Source of the DNA: an uncultured Eubacteriales bacterium
GTDB taxonomy: Bacteria; Bacillota; Clostridia; Christensenellales; CAG-138
DNA length: 38,034 nt
Assembly (NCBI GenBank): GCA_902797145.1
Contig: CADBRR010000014.1
Location: forward strand, 1 to 38,034
Direction: 5' to 3'
Numbering within the stretch: position 1 is the first letter of the stretch; every line of letters starts with the position of its first letter. Positions 31,126 through 38,034 of the stretch are shown here, piece by piece. Under the pieces are notes generated by a model that worked only from the letters and a program-made list of their open reading frames with translations, was not told the DNA's origin and ran no database searches. Both the position numbers and the translations under genes were made by a program.

Positions 31126-32493
31126 ATGGCTGTTTCATCATCGGATATGTGCGAAGGTCCTCTTCTCAAAAAAATAATTTCATATACCGTACCAATAATT
31201 TTGACTGGACTTTTGCAGCTCTTATTCAATGCCGCAGACCTTGTTGTAGTAGGTAATTTTTCAGGCAGCATATCTGTTGCGGCTGTTGGTGCGACAGGTT
31301 CTATTATAAACCTTATAGTAAATCTTTTTATCGGTTTATCGGTCGGCGCTGGTGTTTGCGTTGCACACGCTATCGGAGCGAATGATTTAGAAGCGCAGCA
31401 CGATACTGTTCATACGGCAATCCCTGCCGCAATAATAAGTGGAGTATTTCTTACTATAATAGGCGTTACGTGCGCAAGGTTTTTCCTTGAACTTATGGGA
31501 ACGCCCGAAGATGTTATTGATTTATCAGCAACATATATGAGAATTTACTTTATGGGTATGACCGCAAGTATGATTTATAACTTCGGCGCAGCTATACTCC
31601 GTGCGGCAGGCGATACAAAAGGTCCATTATATTTTCTTACAACAGCAGGCGTTTTGAATGTTATTTTGAATCTTATATTCGTTATAGTTTTTAAAATGGC
31701 TGTTGCAGGCGTTGCGTTCGCAACAATAATTTCACAGGCATTGTCTGCATTTCTTGTCGTTGTTGCACTTATTAAAAGGGAAGATGGCTGCAAGCTTATT
31801 CTTTCAGATATGAGAATACATAAAAAGCCCTTGATTAAGATGATTAAAATAGGTGTCCCGGCAGGAATACAGGGATCTTTATTCTCAATTTCAAATGTGC
31901 TTATTCAATCGTCAATAAATTCGTTCGGTTCTGTTGTTATGTCGGGTAATGCGGCAGCAGCTAACCTTGAAGGATTCGTGTATGTTACAATGAATGCGTT
32001 TCACCAGACCGCACTTAACTTTGTCGGTCAAAATATGGGCGCAAGAAAATACGATAGGCTTGGCAAAATATTGTTCCAATGCCTTGCATCGGTTGCAACT
32101 GTCGGTTTAGTTGCAGGCGGACTCGTATATTTGTTTGGTGAGCCACTGCTCGGAATTTATATAAATGACTCGCTTGATGCGATAGGTTACGGACTTAATA
32201 GGCTATTGTTCATATGCTTGCCGTACTTCCTTTGCGGACTTATGGATGTTACAACGGGCGCAATAAGGGGAATGGGCGCATCGCTCGTGCCTATGATAAT
32301 AACCGTTGCAGGCGTGTGCGTTATGAGAATTGTATGGATATATACTGTATTTGCAATTCCTGAATATCATACGCTTGATGTGCTTTACGCATCTTATCCT
32401 ATTTCGTGGGTGCTAACATTCGTAGCGGAGGTAATTGCGTTCTTCGCTATTAGAAATAGGCTTATAAAAAAACAACTTAATAACAATATTTAA
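31126..32493 (+). CDS. MATE family multidrug/organic-cation efflux transporter
   Basis: A 455-residue membrane protein with about twelve predicted helices in two similar halves of six, as in MATE exporters. The N-terminal Lys-Lys-Ile-Ile-Ser-Tyr-Thr-Val-Pro-Ile-Ile and Phe-Asn-Ala-Ala-Asp-Leu-Val-Val-Val-Gly (first two helices) and Gly-Val-Pro-Ala-Gly-Ile-Gln (start of the second half) are typical of the clostridial MATE branch. The substrate is unknown. GGAGG lies six bases before the ATG. The strong promoter and upstream repeats suggest regulated, possibly drug-inducible, expression. It is transcribed alone. Confidence 0.92.
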   Translation: MAVSSSDMCEGPLLKKIISYTVPIILTGLLQLLFNAADLVVVGNFSGSISVAAVGATGSIINLIVNLFIGLSVGAGVCVAHAIGANDLEAQHDTVHTAIPAAIISGVFLTIIGVTCARFFLELMGTPEDVIDLSATYMRIYFMGMTASMIYNFGAAILRAAGDTKGPLYFLTTAGVLNVILNLIFVIVFKMAVAGVAFATIISQALSAFLVVVALIKREDGCKLILSDMRIHKKPLIKMIKIGVPAGIQGSLFSISNVLIQSSINSFGSVVMSGNAAAANLEGFVYVTMNAFHQTALNFVGQNMGARKYDRLGKILFQCLASVATVGLVAGGLVYLFGEPLLGIYINDSLDAIGYGLNRLLFICLPYFLCGLMDVTTGAIRGMGASLVPMIITVAGVCVMRIVWIYTVFAIPEYHTLDVLYASYPISWVLTFVAEVIAFFAIRNRLIKKQLNNNI

Positions 32494-32499
32494 ATATAA

Positions 32500-32532
32500 A
32501 CAATCCCCCACCGCATAACGGTGGGGACTTTA
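32500..32532 (+). terminator. Bidirectional terminator after the MATE gene
   Basis: CCCCACCG (32506-32513) and CGGTGGGG (32519-32526) form an 8-bp GC-rich stem with a 5-base loop, followed by ACTTTATTATT on the plus strand. The opposite strand has only a moderate T tract but the M32 gene ends here too. Confidence 0.85.
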
Positions 32533-34011
32533 TTATTCAACAGCATATTTTGTTTTGAGATAATTGAAATAGTAATCAGGATTGAACTTCTCGCCTGTTG
32601 CCTTTTCAAGAATTGTATCGGACTCATATAATGCGCCGAAACGCTGAATGTTATCTCTTAAATAGTCCATAATTTCTTTATATCTTGAATTTTTGAGCAG
32701 CAAATCGACATCAATATCTTTTCGCATAGCGTTATCAAACTGCGCTGCAAACGCACTTGAAAGCGCATAGGTCGGGAAATATCCTATATAACCATATGCC
32801 CAGTGCATATCCTGCATAACGCCCATTTCTGCGCTTGGAACTGTAATGCCAAGATATTTTTTATAAAGCTCGTTCCATGCTCCCTCTAAATCTTGCGTGC
32901 CTATTTCTCCGCTAAACAATGCTTTTTCAAGTTCATATCTTATCATAATATGTATAGGATATGTAAGCTCATCAGCTTCTGTCCTTATAAGCGTTGGCTG
33001 CGAATAGTTAAGCGATTTCATAAACTTATCGAGCGGAATAGATGAAAATGGGTTCGGAAAATATCTTTGTAAAACTTTATAAAATGATTCCCAGAACGCA
33101 TAACTTCTTCCAAGATGATTTTCACACAGCCTTGATTGCGATTCCTGCATAGCTGCGCTAATATCCGTCATTATAACGCTTGCATCATACTTTTTATCAA
33201 CATTATGTATGTACCACGCATGACCCGATTCATGTATAGTTGAAATAATTCCATCAACAATGCTGTTTTTCCTGTATTTTGTTGTAAACCTAACATCGTT
33301 TTCGCTAATCCATGTTGTGAGCGGATGCATTCCTTCGCCTAAACGTGACCAATCGTTTGTTACTGACAGAAAATTCAATAATTCACGCATGAGCTTTCTT
33401 TGAACATCTATATCGTATTCCCCATATAAAACGGAGCGCAAGTCGGATTTTTTCTGTGCCTTTATAAGTGGCGGAAGCTCTGTTTTTATGCTGTTGAAAA
33501 ATTTATCGTATCGCTTCGTGTTCCAGCCCGGCTCGTTATCGTCAAGGAGAGTATCGTAAATGCTTTGTGAGTTATTGCGGCAAAGAGTCATTTCCTTAAC
33601 GACATTTATAAGCTGTTTAAGGTGGGGTTCAAACGATTTATAATCCGATTTTGCCTTGTATTCCTGCCAAGACGCACTTGCGTTATTGAGCGATTCGTTA
33701 TAGCGGGAATATAGCGATTTCGGGACAGATGCAAGCTTATTTCTCTGTCTTAAATAAAGCTGAGCCTTGCGCTTTAAATCAAATTCTACTTCATCTGAAT
33801 TTGAAATTTCTTCAAGCACATCGCCTATTTTTTCATCATATAGTAAGCTGAAACGCTCATTTGCAAGGCTTAAACGGAGCTTATTTCTCGTATTTAAACC
33901 GCCCTGAGGTGCGTTCCATGCCGCATCGAGCCCGCAAAGCGTAATTGCATATGTGAGCGCTTCCGCTTTTTCAACAAACTCATTAAAAATATCAAGAAAA
34001 TCTTTTTTCAT
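32533..34011 (-). CDS. M32 family metallocarboxypeptidase (Taq-type)
   Basis: A 492-residue zinc carboxypeptidase of family M32. The HExxH motif is His-Glu-Ser-Gly-His (260-264). Upstream is His-Pro-Leu-Thr-Thr...Asn-Asp-Val-Arg-Phe-Thr-Thr-Lys-Tyr and downstream Gln-Glu-Ser-Gln-Ser-Arg-Leu-Cys-Glu-Asn, then Ile-Arg-Tyr-Glu-Leu-Glu, all standard for M32. It releases C-terminal residues from peptides; without a signal peptide it is probably cytoplasmic. It begins 15 bases after the ABC permease stop, so it shares that transcript. The SD (AAGGA) is about 12 bases from the ATG, a little far. Confidence 0.95.
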   Translation of the reverse strand: MKKDFLDIFNEFVEKAEALTYAITLCGLDAAWNAPQGGLNTRNKLRLSLANERFSLLYDEKIGDVLEEISNSDEVEFDLKRKAQLYLRQRNKLASVPKSLYSRYNESLNNASASWQEYKAKSDYKSFEPHLKQLINVVKEMTLCRNNSQSIYDTLLDDNEPGWNTKRYDKFFNSIKTELPPLIKAQKKSDLRSVLYGEYDIDVQRKLMRELLNFLSVTNDWSRLGEGMHPLTTWISENDVRFTTKYRKNSIVDGIISTIHESGHAWYIHNVDKKYDASVIMTDISAAMQESQSRLCENHLGRSYAFWESFYKVLQRYFPNPFSSIPLDKFMKSLNYSQPTLIRTEADELTYPIHIMIRYELEKALFSGEIGTQDLEGAWNELYKKYLGITVPSAEMGVMQDMHWAYGYIGYFPTYALSSAFAAQFDNAMRKDIDVDLLLKNSRYKEIMDYLRDNIQRFGALYESDTILEKATGEKFNPDYYFNYLKTKYAVE

Positions 34012-34026
34012 AATATAATACTATCC

Positions 34027-35256
34027 TTATTTCCCTTTGAAAACGTTTTTTATAACAGTTGAAAACTTGGGCGGATTGCCATACATAAGAACGCCTGCAC
34101 GATAAATCCTTGCCGAAAGAACGCCTATTGCGAACGCTGTAAGAATAAGTATAACGATAGAAATAATTATTTCATAAAGCGGAACTGAGGTCATAGCTAT
34201 CCTTGTAAACATCGCCATCGGAGATGTAAGCGGAATAAATGAACATATTTTCATAAGAAGATTATCAGAATTTCCGCTGCCGAGCGAGAACATTACAACA
34301 AAGAACATTATAATGAACATAATCTGAACAGGCATAACCTGCGTATTGACATCTTCAAGCTTCGATACCGTTGAACCCATTGCGCCATAAAGAAAAGCGT
34401 AAATAAGGAAACCAAGTATAAAGAATATAAGCATATAAATGAACAAGTCAAATGGCATATCGAATATTGAATTTATTATTTCATCATCTGCCCAATATGA
34501 TTTGTTTATGTTGAAGAACAATAGCGCAGCGCCGAATATAGCAACAAGCTGAACAAAACCTGCGATACAAGCTGCAATTACTTTTCCGAACATCATACTT
34601 ACTGGTTTTGCGCTTGTTATAAGAAGCTCCATTGCCCTTGAACTCTTTTCTGTTGCAACGCTCATTGTTACCATTTGTCCATACATAAGTATTACAATAT
34701 AAAGCGCAAAAATCATAATGTATGTGTAAAAGAAATTGTCCCTCTGGTTCTTGCCCGACGAAACTGTTTCTATTTCAGGCTCATATGTTAAGATGTTGAG
34801 CGATTCTTCTTTTGTAAGTCCGCTTTCGCTGAGTTTATCAAACCTGAACGATTCACTAATAAGTTCGCTTGCTAAAGCTATGTTATTATCGTACATTGAA
34901 ATGTTGTTTACGATATAACTGCATATAGAATAGCCTGAAAATACAAAACCGCATTCAGCTTCGTCATTGGCTATTTTTTTGCTCATACTCTCAACGCTTT
35001 CATCTGAAAATACTACATTGTAGTTTGAAAATGTATCAGAAATAGATTCCATAACGCTTGATGGAATGTCGCCTGCAACGAGCATTATCGGGAGATTTTC
35101 CGTCGGTTCTTCCTCTTCGGGGATTACATCTACAAATCGAGGAAAGAACATTAAAATTGCAATTATTACAACAAGGAATATCGTTATTCCTACAAAAACC
35201 TTGTTTGAAAAATAGCTTTTTAATTCAAAGTTGAATATTGTACCGAACTGCTTCAT
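34027..35256 (-). CDS. ABC-2 type exporter permease (NatB-like)
   Basis: A 409-residue membrane protein. A first helix (about 22-40) is followed by a large outside domain (about 45-170) and then five helices, beginning with Tyr-Ile-Met-Ile-Phe-Ala-Leu-Tyr-Ile-Val. This is the architecture of the NatB/ABC-2 family, in which the region Glu-Lys-Ser-Ser-Arg-Ala-Met-Glu-Leu-Leu-Ile-Thr-Ser is characteristic. NatAB exports sodium or drugs in Bacillus; substrate here is unknown. Its ATG overlaps the ATPase stop as ATGA, giving translational coupling to the ATPase gene. Confidence 0.92.
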   Translation of the reverse strand: MKQFGTIFNFELKSYFSNKVFVGITIFLVVIIAILMFFPRFVDVIPEEEEPTENLPIMLVAGDIPSSVMESISDTFSNYNVVFSDESVESMSKKIANDEAECGFVFSGYSICSYIVNNISMYDNNIALASELISESFRFDKLSESGLTKEESLNILTYEPEIETVSSGKNQRDNFFYTYIMIFALYIVILMYGQMVTMSVATEKSSRAMELLITSAKPVSMMFGKVIAACIAGFVQLVAIFGAALLFFNINKSYWADDEIINSIFDMPFDLFIYMLIFFILGFLIYAFLYGAMGSTVSKLEDVNTQVMPVQIMFIIMFFVVMFSLGSGNSDNLLMKICSFIPLTSPMAMFTRIAMTSVPLYEIIISIVILILTAFAIGVLSARIYRAGVLMYGNPPKFSTVIKNVFKGK

Positions 35257-36140
35257 TTCCTTACCTCCGTATATTCAACAAAAATATCATTGAGTGACGG
35301 TTCATATACCTTGATTTCATCTATATCATAACTTGATGATAGCTTTTTCATAACTTCTTTTTTGTCGGATTCATTTTCAAGGCTTATCATGATTTCATCG
35401 TTCTTCAAACGCTGACTTGATTTAAACTCTTTCATTATATCCTCAAATTGCGTTGATGATACTACAAGCTTATTTCGTGGATAACTCCTCTTTATTTCGT
35501 GAAGATTTCCTGTTATAGCAACGTTTCCGCTGTTTATTATAGCTATGTTGCTGCAAAACTCCTCTATGTAGTTCATCTGATGACTTGAAAAAAGAACTAT
35601 TTTCCCTTTTTGTATCTCTTCTTTTACTACATCCTTTAATAGCATTGCATTGACGGGATCAAGGCCCGAAAACGGTTCGTCAAGCACGATTATTTCAGGA
35701 TCGTGCGCAAGCGCAGTTATAAGCTGCATTTTCTGCTGATTTCCTTTTGAAAGCGTGTCAAGCCTCTTGTTCCTATACTGCATCATATCAAGCCTTTCGA
35801 GCCATTTATCGACTGATTTTTCAGCATCTAATTTATTCATTCCTTTAAGCTGAGCAAAGTATATTAGCTGGTCAACTATCTTCTTTTTAGGATAAAGTCC
35901 CCTCTCTTCAGGAAGATAACCAAGCTTAATATTATTGTAATCTATTTTGTTGCCATCGAGCAGAACTTCCCCGCTATCCTGCGCAAAAACACCCATAAGT
36001 ATCCTTATGGTTGTTGTTTTGCCTGCACCGTTTCTGCCTAAAAGTCCGAACGCTTCTCCACTCTCGCACGAAAATGTTATGTCGTTTAAAACGTGCTTTT
36101 CTCCGAAGCTCTTGTTTATATTTCTGAGTTCAAGCTTCAT
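35253..36140 (-). CDS. ABC transporter ATP-binding protein (NatA-like)
   Basis: About 295 residues, from the ATG at 36140 with AAAGGGG eight bases upstream (the open frame reaches 36167). Walker A is Gly-Arg-Asn-Gly-Ala-Gly-Lys-Thr (35-42). The Q-loop region is Leu-Pro-Glu-Glu-Arg-Gly-Leu-Tyr-Pro. The signature is Leu-Ser-Lys-Gly-Asn-Gln-Gln-Lys, Walker B Ile-Val-Leu-Asp-Glu-Pro, and the switch Ser-Ser-His-Gln-Met. The Leu-Ser-Lys-Gly-Asn-Gln-Gln form and C-terminal Asp-Ile-Phe-Val-Glu-Tyr match NatA. It powers the adjoining ABC-2 permease. Its promoter (36175-36203) lies beside a DnaA-box cluster. Confidence 0.94.
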   Translation of the reverse strand: MKLELRNINKSFGEKHVLNDITFSCESGEAFGLLGRNGAGKTTTIRILMGVFAQDSGEVLLDGNKIDYNNIKLGYLPEERGLYPKKKIVDQLIYFAQLKGMNKLDAEKSVDKWLERLDMMQYRNKRLDTLSKGNQQKMQLITALAHDPEIIVLDEPFSGLDPVNAMLLKDVVKEEIQKGKIVLFSSHQMNYIEEFCSNIAIINSGNVAITGNLHEIKRSYPRNKLVVSSTQFEDIMKEFKSSQRLKNDEIMISLENESDKKEVMKKLSSSYDIDEIKVYEPSLNDIFVEYTEVRK

Positions 36141-36174
36141 ATTGTTTTCCCCTTTATAATAATTCATTGGTTAC

Positions 36175-36203
36175 ATTTTAATGCAATGTATTCACTTTGT
36201 CAA
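36175..36203 (-). promoter_or_regulatory. Sigma-A promoter of the ABC exporter operon
   Basis: On the minus strand TTGACA (36198-36203), 17 bp, TAAAAT (36175-36180), about 35 bases upstream of the ATPase start at 36140. Confidence 0.75.
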
Positions 36204-36221
36204 CATATGTACGGTTTATAA

Positions 36222-36350
36222 AGTGGATAACTCTGTGGATTTATGTGAATAACTTGTCCTATCATATATTTTTCCCTAAAAATATTAAAAATTCGATGTG
36301 GGGATATGTGGGAAAAGTTATTCACAAAGTTATCAACAGGTTGTGCATAA
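36222..36350. other. DnaA-box cluster about 12 kb from dnaA
   Basis: Three perfect TTATNCACA-type boxes: TGTGAATAA (36244-36252), TTATTCACA (36318-36326), TGTGCATAA (36342-36350). One-mismatch boxes are AGTGGATAA (36222-36230) and TTATCAACA (36330-36338). A two-mismatch TGTGGATTT is at 36234. All lie in the 296-bp gap between the ABC ATPase and M14 genes. The gap has no other recognised element apart from the ABC promoter. Confidence 0.75.
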
Positions 36351-36436
36351 CTTTATGTTCATTCGATAAAATATTGGTTATAAAACAAGATTTTACATCA
36401 TAAATTGTAAAAATAAATCCAATGGGGGAATTTTTT

Positions 36437-37726
36437 ATGTATAATTTTAAAACCTTGAAATATTCAGATACAGGCGTCGATGTGGAATACTTGCAGCTCG
36501 CTCTTGAAAGGGCAGGTTTTTCCGCAGGAAATATCGACGGAATTTTCGGAATAAAAACGCTTAATTCCGTTAGACGATTCCAAAGCGCAAACGGACTTAA
36601 AATTGATGGATTCGTTGGACCTATAACATGGAATGCGCTCGAAAAATACTTGACAGGTTATGTCGTGCATACCATAAAACCCGGAGATACTATTTATCTT
36701 TTAGCATCGAAATACTCAACGACTGTATCAGCTATCCGTACAGCTAATCCTTACGCACAGCCTTACAACCTCCAAGTAGGCGATACGCTTATAATTCCGC
36801 TTAATTTTGATGTCGTGCCGACAAATGTTAGCTATACGAGCGTCCTTTCAGAAATGATAATTGACGGACTTACAAGACGCTATCCGTTCATTATGAATGA
36901 AGTTATCGGAAAAAGCGTTATGGAAAATAATTTGAATGTTCTTTCAATGGGCAACGGTGAAAAAGAGGTTTTCTATAATGCTTCTCACCATGCAAATGAA
37001 TGGATAACAACACCTGTTCTCTTCAAGTTTGCAGAAGAATTTGCTTTTGCAGCAGTAAATGGTGAAAGTATTTTAGGTCAGGATGCACAGTCGCTTTTCA
37101 ACGATGTAAAACTCTATATAGCACCACTTGTTAATCCTGACGGAGTAAATCTTGTAAATAATTTTATTAGCACATCATCACCTTTTTATACACGTGCAAG
37201 GCGAATTTCAATGGCATTTGATGAAATTCCTTTTCCGAGCGGCTGGAAAGCAAATATTGCAGGAACTGATTTAAATCTTAATTATCCTGCCGATTGGGAT
37301 ATAGCAAAGCAGATAAAGTATGCACAGGGGTTTGATATGCCTGCGCCGAGAGATTTCGTTGGCGAAGCTCCGCTTTCTGCGCCTGAAAGCAGGGCGGTAT
37401 ACGATTTTACAAAAGCGCATAATTTTCTTTTGACGCTTTCATATCATACGCAGGGCGAAGTTATTTATTGGAAGTTCAAGAATATCGAGGTCGAAGGAGC
37501 GTATGAAATAGCGACCGAGTTTGCAAAGGTAAGCGGCTATTCGCTCGAACTAGTTCCCGATGAATCCGCAAATGCTGGTTATAAAGACTGGTTTATTCTC
37601 GAATATCAGCGCCCCGGTTATACTATCGAATGCGGAAAAGGTGTAAATCCATTGCCGATTTCGCAATTTGATGGAATTTATAGGGATAATATTGGTATCC
37701 TTGTTATTGGAATAATCAGAAGTTAG
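36437..37726 (+). CDS. Peptidoglycan peptidase: PG-binding, LysM and M14 carboxypeptidase domains
   Basis: About 429 residues, from the ATG at 36437 (GGGGGA seven bases upstream; the earlier ATG at 36422 is part of that SD). Residues about 5-70 are a PG_binding_1 domain (Asp-Gly-Ile-Phe-Gly-x-Lys-Thr, Val-Gly-Pro-Ile-Thr-Trp). Residues about 76-121 are a LysM domain (His-Thr-Ile-Lys-Pro-Gly-Asp-Thr-Ile). The M14 domain has zinc ligands His185-x-x-Glu188 and His337, and catalytic Glu398. The order matches gamma-D-glutamyl-meso-diaminopimelate peptidase I of spore-formers, which trims cell-wall peptides. No signal peptide is visible, so it is made in the cytoplasm, possibly of the forespore. 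Upstream is the DnaA-box cluster. Confidence 0.93.
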   Translation: MYNFKTLKYSDTGVDVEYLQLALERAGFSAGNIDGIFGIKTLNSVRRFQSANGLKIDGFVGPITWNALEKYLTGYVVHTIKPGDTIYLLASKYSTTVSAIRTANPYAQPYNLQVGDTLIIPLNFDVVPTNVSYTSVLSEMIIDGLTRRYPFIMNEVIGKSVMENNLNVLSMGNGEKEVFYNASHHANEWITTPVLFKFAEEFAFAAVNGESILGQDAQSLFNDVKLYIAPLVNPDGVNLVNNFISTSSPFYTRARRISMAFDEIPFPSGWKANIAGTDLNLNYPADWDIAKQIKYAQGFDMPAPRDFVGEAPLSAPESRAVYDFTKAHNFLLTLSYHTQGEVIYWKFKNIEVEGAYEIATEFAKVSGYSLELVPDESANAGYKDWFILEYQRPGYTIECGKGVNPLPISQFDGIYRDNIGILVIGIIRS

Positions 37727-37753
37727 CAATTTAAATTAAAAATTAGAATTTGT

Positions 37754-37783
37754 AAAGTCGGGCTTTCAGGTCTGACTTTTTTA
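37754..37783 (+). terminator. Intrinsic terminator after the M14 peptidase
   Basis: AGTCGGGC (37756-37763) pairs with GTCTGACT (37770-37777), two G-U pairs included, followed by a TTTTTT run. Confidence 0.7.
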
Positions 37784-37821
37784 ATCGAGCATAGAGTTTT
37801 ATCGTGCCCGATTTTATGGGT

Positions 37822-37853
37822 ACAGTTTACAGTTTACTCCTCACTCCTCACTC
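37822..37853. repeat. Two adjoining 7-bp microrepeats
   Basis: ACAGTTT occurs twice in tandem (37822-37835) and ACTCCTC two and a half times (37836-37853). The pair sits just after the stop of the phage-type gene. It may be a fragment of an interspersed repeat. Confidence 0.5.
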
Positions 37854-37854
37854 A

Positions 37855-38034
37855 TCAAACGTCAATCCCGAACGCTCTCAGCTCATCATCAGTATATTTT
37901 CGCTTGTCCGTCCTGCCCGTTTCAGATAGCGGAACAACAACCTTTTCAAGCCATCGCTTGTCTTTAAGCCACGAAACCGGATTGGGGATGTATCGCCCAC
38001 CTTCGCTTCGCCATTGTGTCGTTCGCATAAATCG
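37855..38034 (-). CDS. C-terminus of a phage-type replication/HTH protein (partial)
   Basis: Open frame running off the right edge; 59 residues visible, ending at the TGA at 37855-37857. The visible part contains Gln-Trp-Arg-Ser-Glu-Gly-Gly-Arg-Tyr-Ile-Pro-Asn-Pro-Val-Ser-Trp-Leu and Asp-Lys-Arg-Trp-Leu-Glu. This matches the C-terminal pattern of phage replisome-organiser proteins (Gly-x-Tyr-Ile-Pro-x-Pro-x-Trp-Leu-x-x-x-Arg-Trp). Too short for the ordinary ORF minimum, but the match is distinctive. It suggests a prophage or mobile element beyond the edge, or a remnant of one. Confidence 0.6.
   Translation of the reverse strand, partial: RFMRTTQWRSEGGRYIPNPVSWLKDKRWLEKVVVPLSETGRTDKRKYTDDELRAFGIDV

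Noticed and set aside
1-38034. tRNA, rRNA or riboswitch genes
   Set aside because: Inspection of the intergenic gaps found no cloverleaf-like sequence, rRNA segment or riboswitch core that I could support; a covariance-model search would be decisive.

Overview
The window is about 38 kb of AT-rich chromosomal DNA from a Gram-positive, endospore-forming member of the Clostridia, centred on the origin of replication. The evidence is spoIVA, the dnaA/dnaN/rpmH/rnpA/yidC/jag/mnmE and mnmG/rsmG/noc/parA/parB genes in bacillus/clostridium-type order, strong SD sequences, and a dockerin-bearing surface protein that points loosely to a Ruminococcus/Oscillospira-type gut or cellulolytic lineage (inference).

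Layout. Positions 1-4100 hold a small DUF1858 redox-disulfide protein and a large secreted RCC1-repeat/dockerin protein. Positions 4100-11040 hold a GH13 glucosidase overlapping a membrane zinc-ribbon gene, spoIVA, a HAD phosphatase behind a Gly/Pro-rich membrane-anchored protein, and a divergent YitT/LysR pair. Positions 11040-15720 hold a degenerate AAA+-like protein followed by gltX and glnS in tandem. Positions 15760-24000 run leftward from the origin: dnaA, dnaN, mnmG, rsmG, noc, parA, parB. Positions 24530-29035 run rightward: rpmH, rnpA, yidD, yidC, jag, mnmE. Beyond that come degV-cysK, a MATE exporter, an ABC-2 exporter plus M32 carboxypeptidase operon, a LysM/M14 peptidoglycan peptidase, and at the right edge the tail of a phage-type replication gene.

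Replication and segregation signals. DnaA boxes lie on both sides of dnaA. The dnaA-dnaN gap carries boxes, a short G/C run, trio-like repeats and AT-rich DNA in the order of a basal unwinding element. Four identical parS-like 16-mers lie at 4965, 11024, 17531 and 17601, two flanking the noc-parA junction and one inside the glucosidase gene. A further DnaA-box cluster sits about 12 kb away at 36.2 kb, and two perfect boxes lie in the 3' end of mnmE.

Most genes point away from the origin (leading strand). I saw no rRNA, tRNA, CRISPR array or complete insertion sequence. The most notable observations are the remote DnaA-box cluster, the uniform non-palindromic parS variant and its placement in coding DNA, the rearranged origin gene order, and the pseudo-AAA protein.
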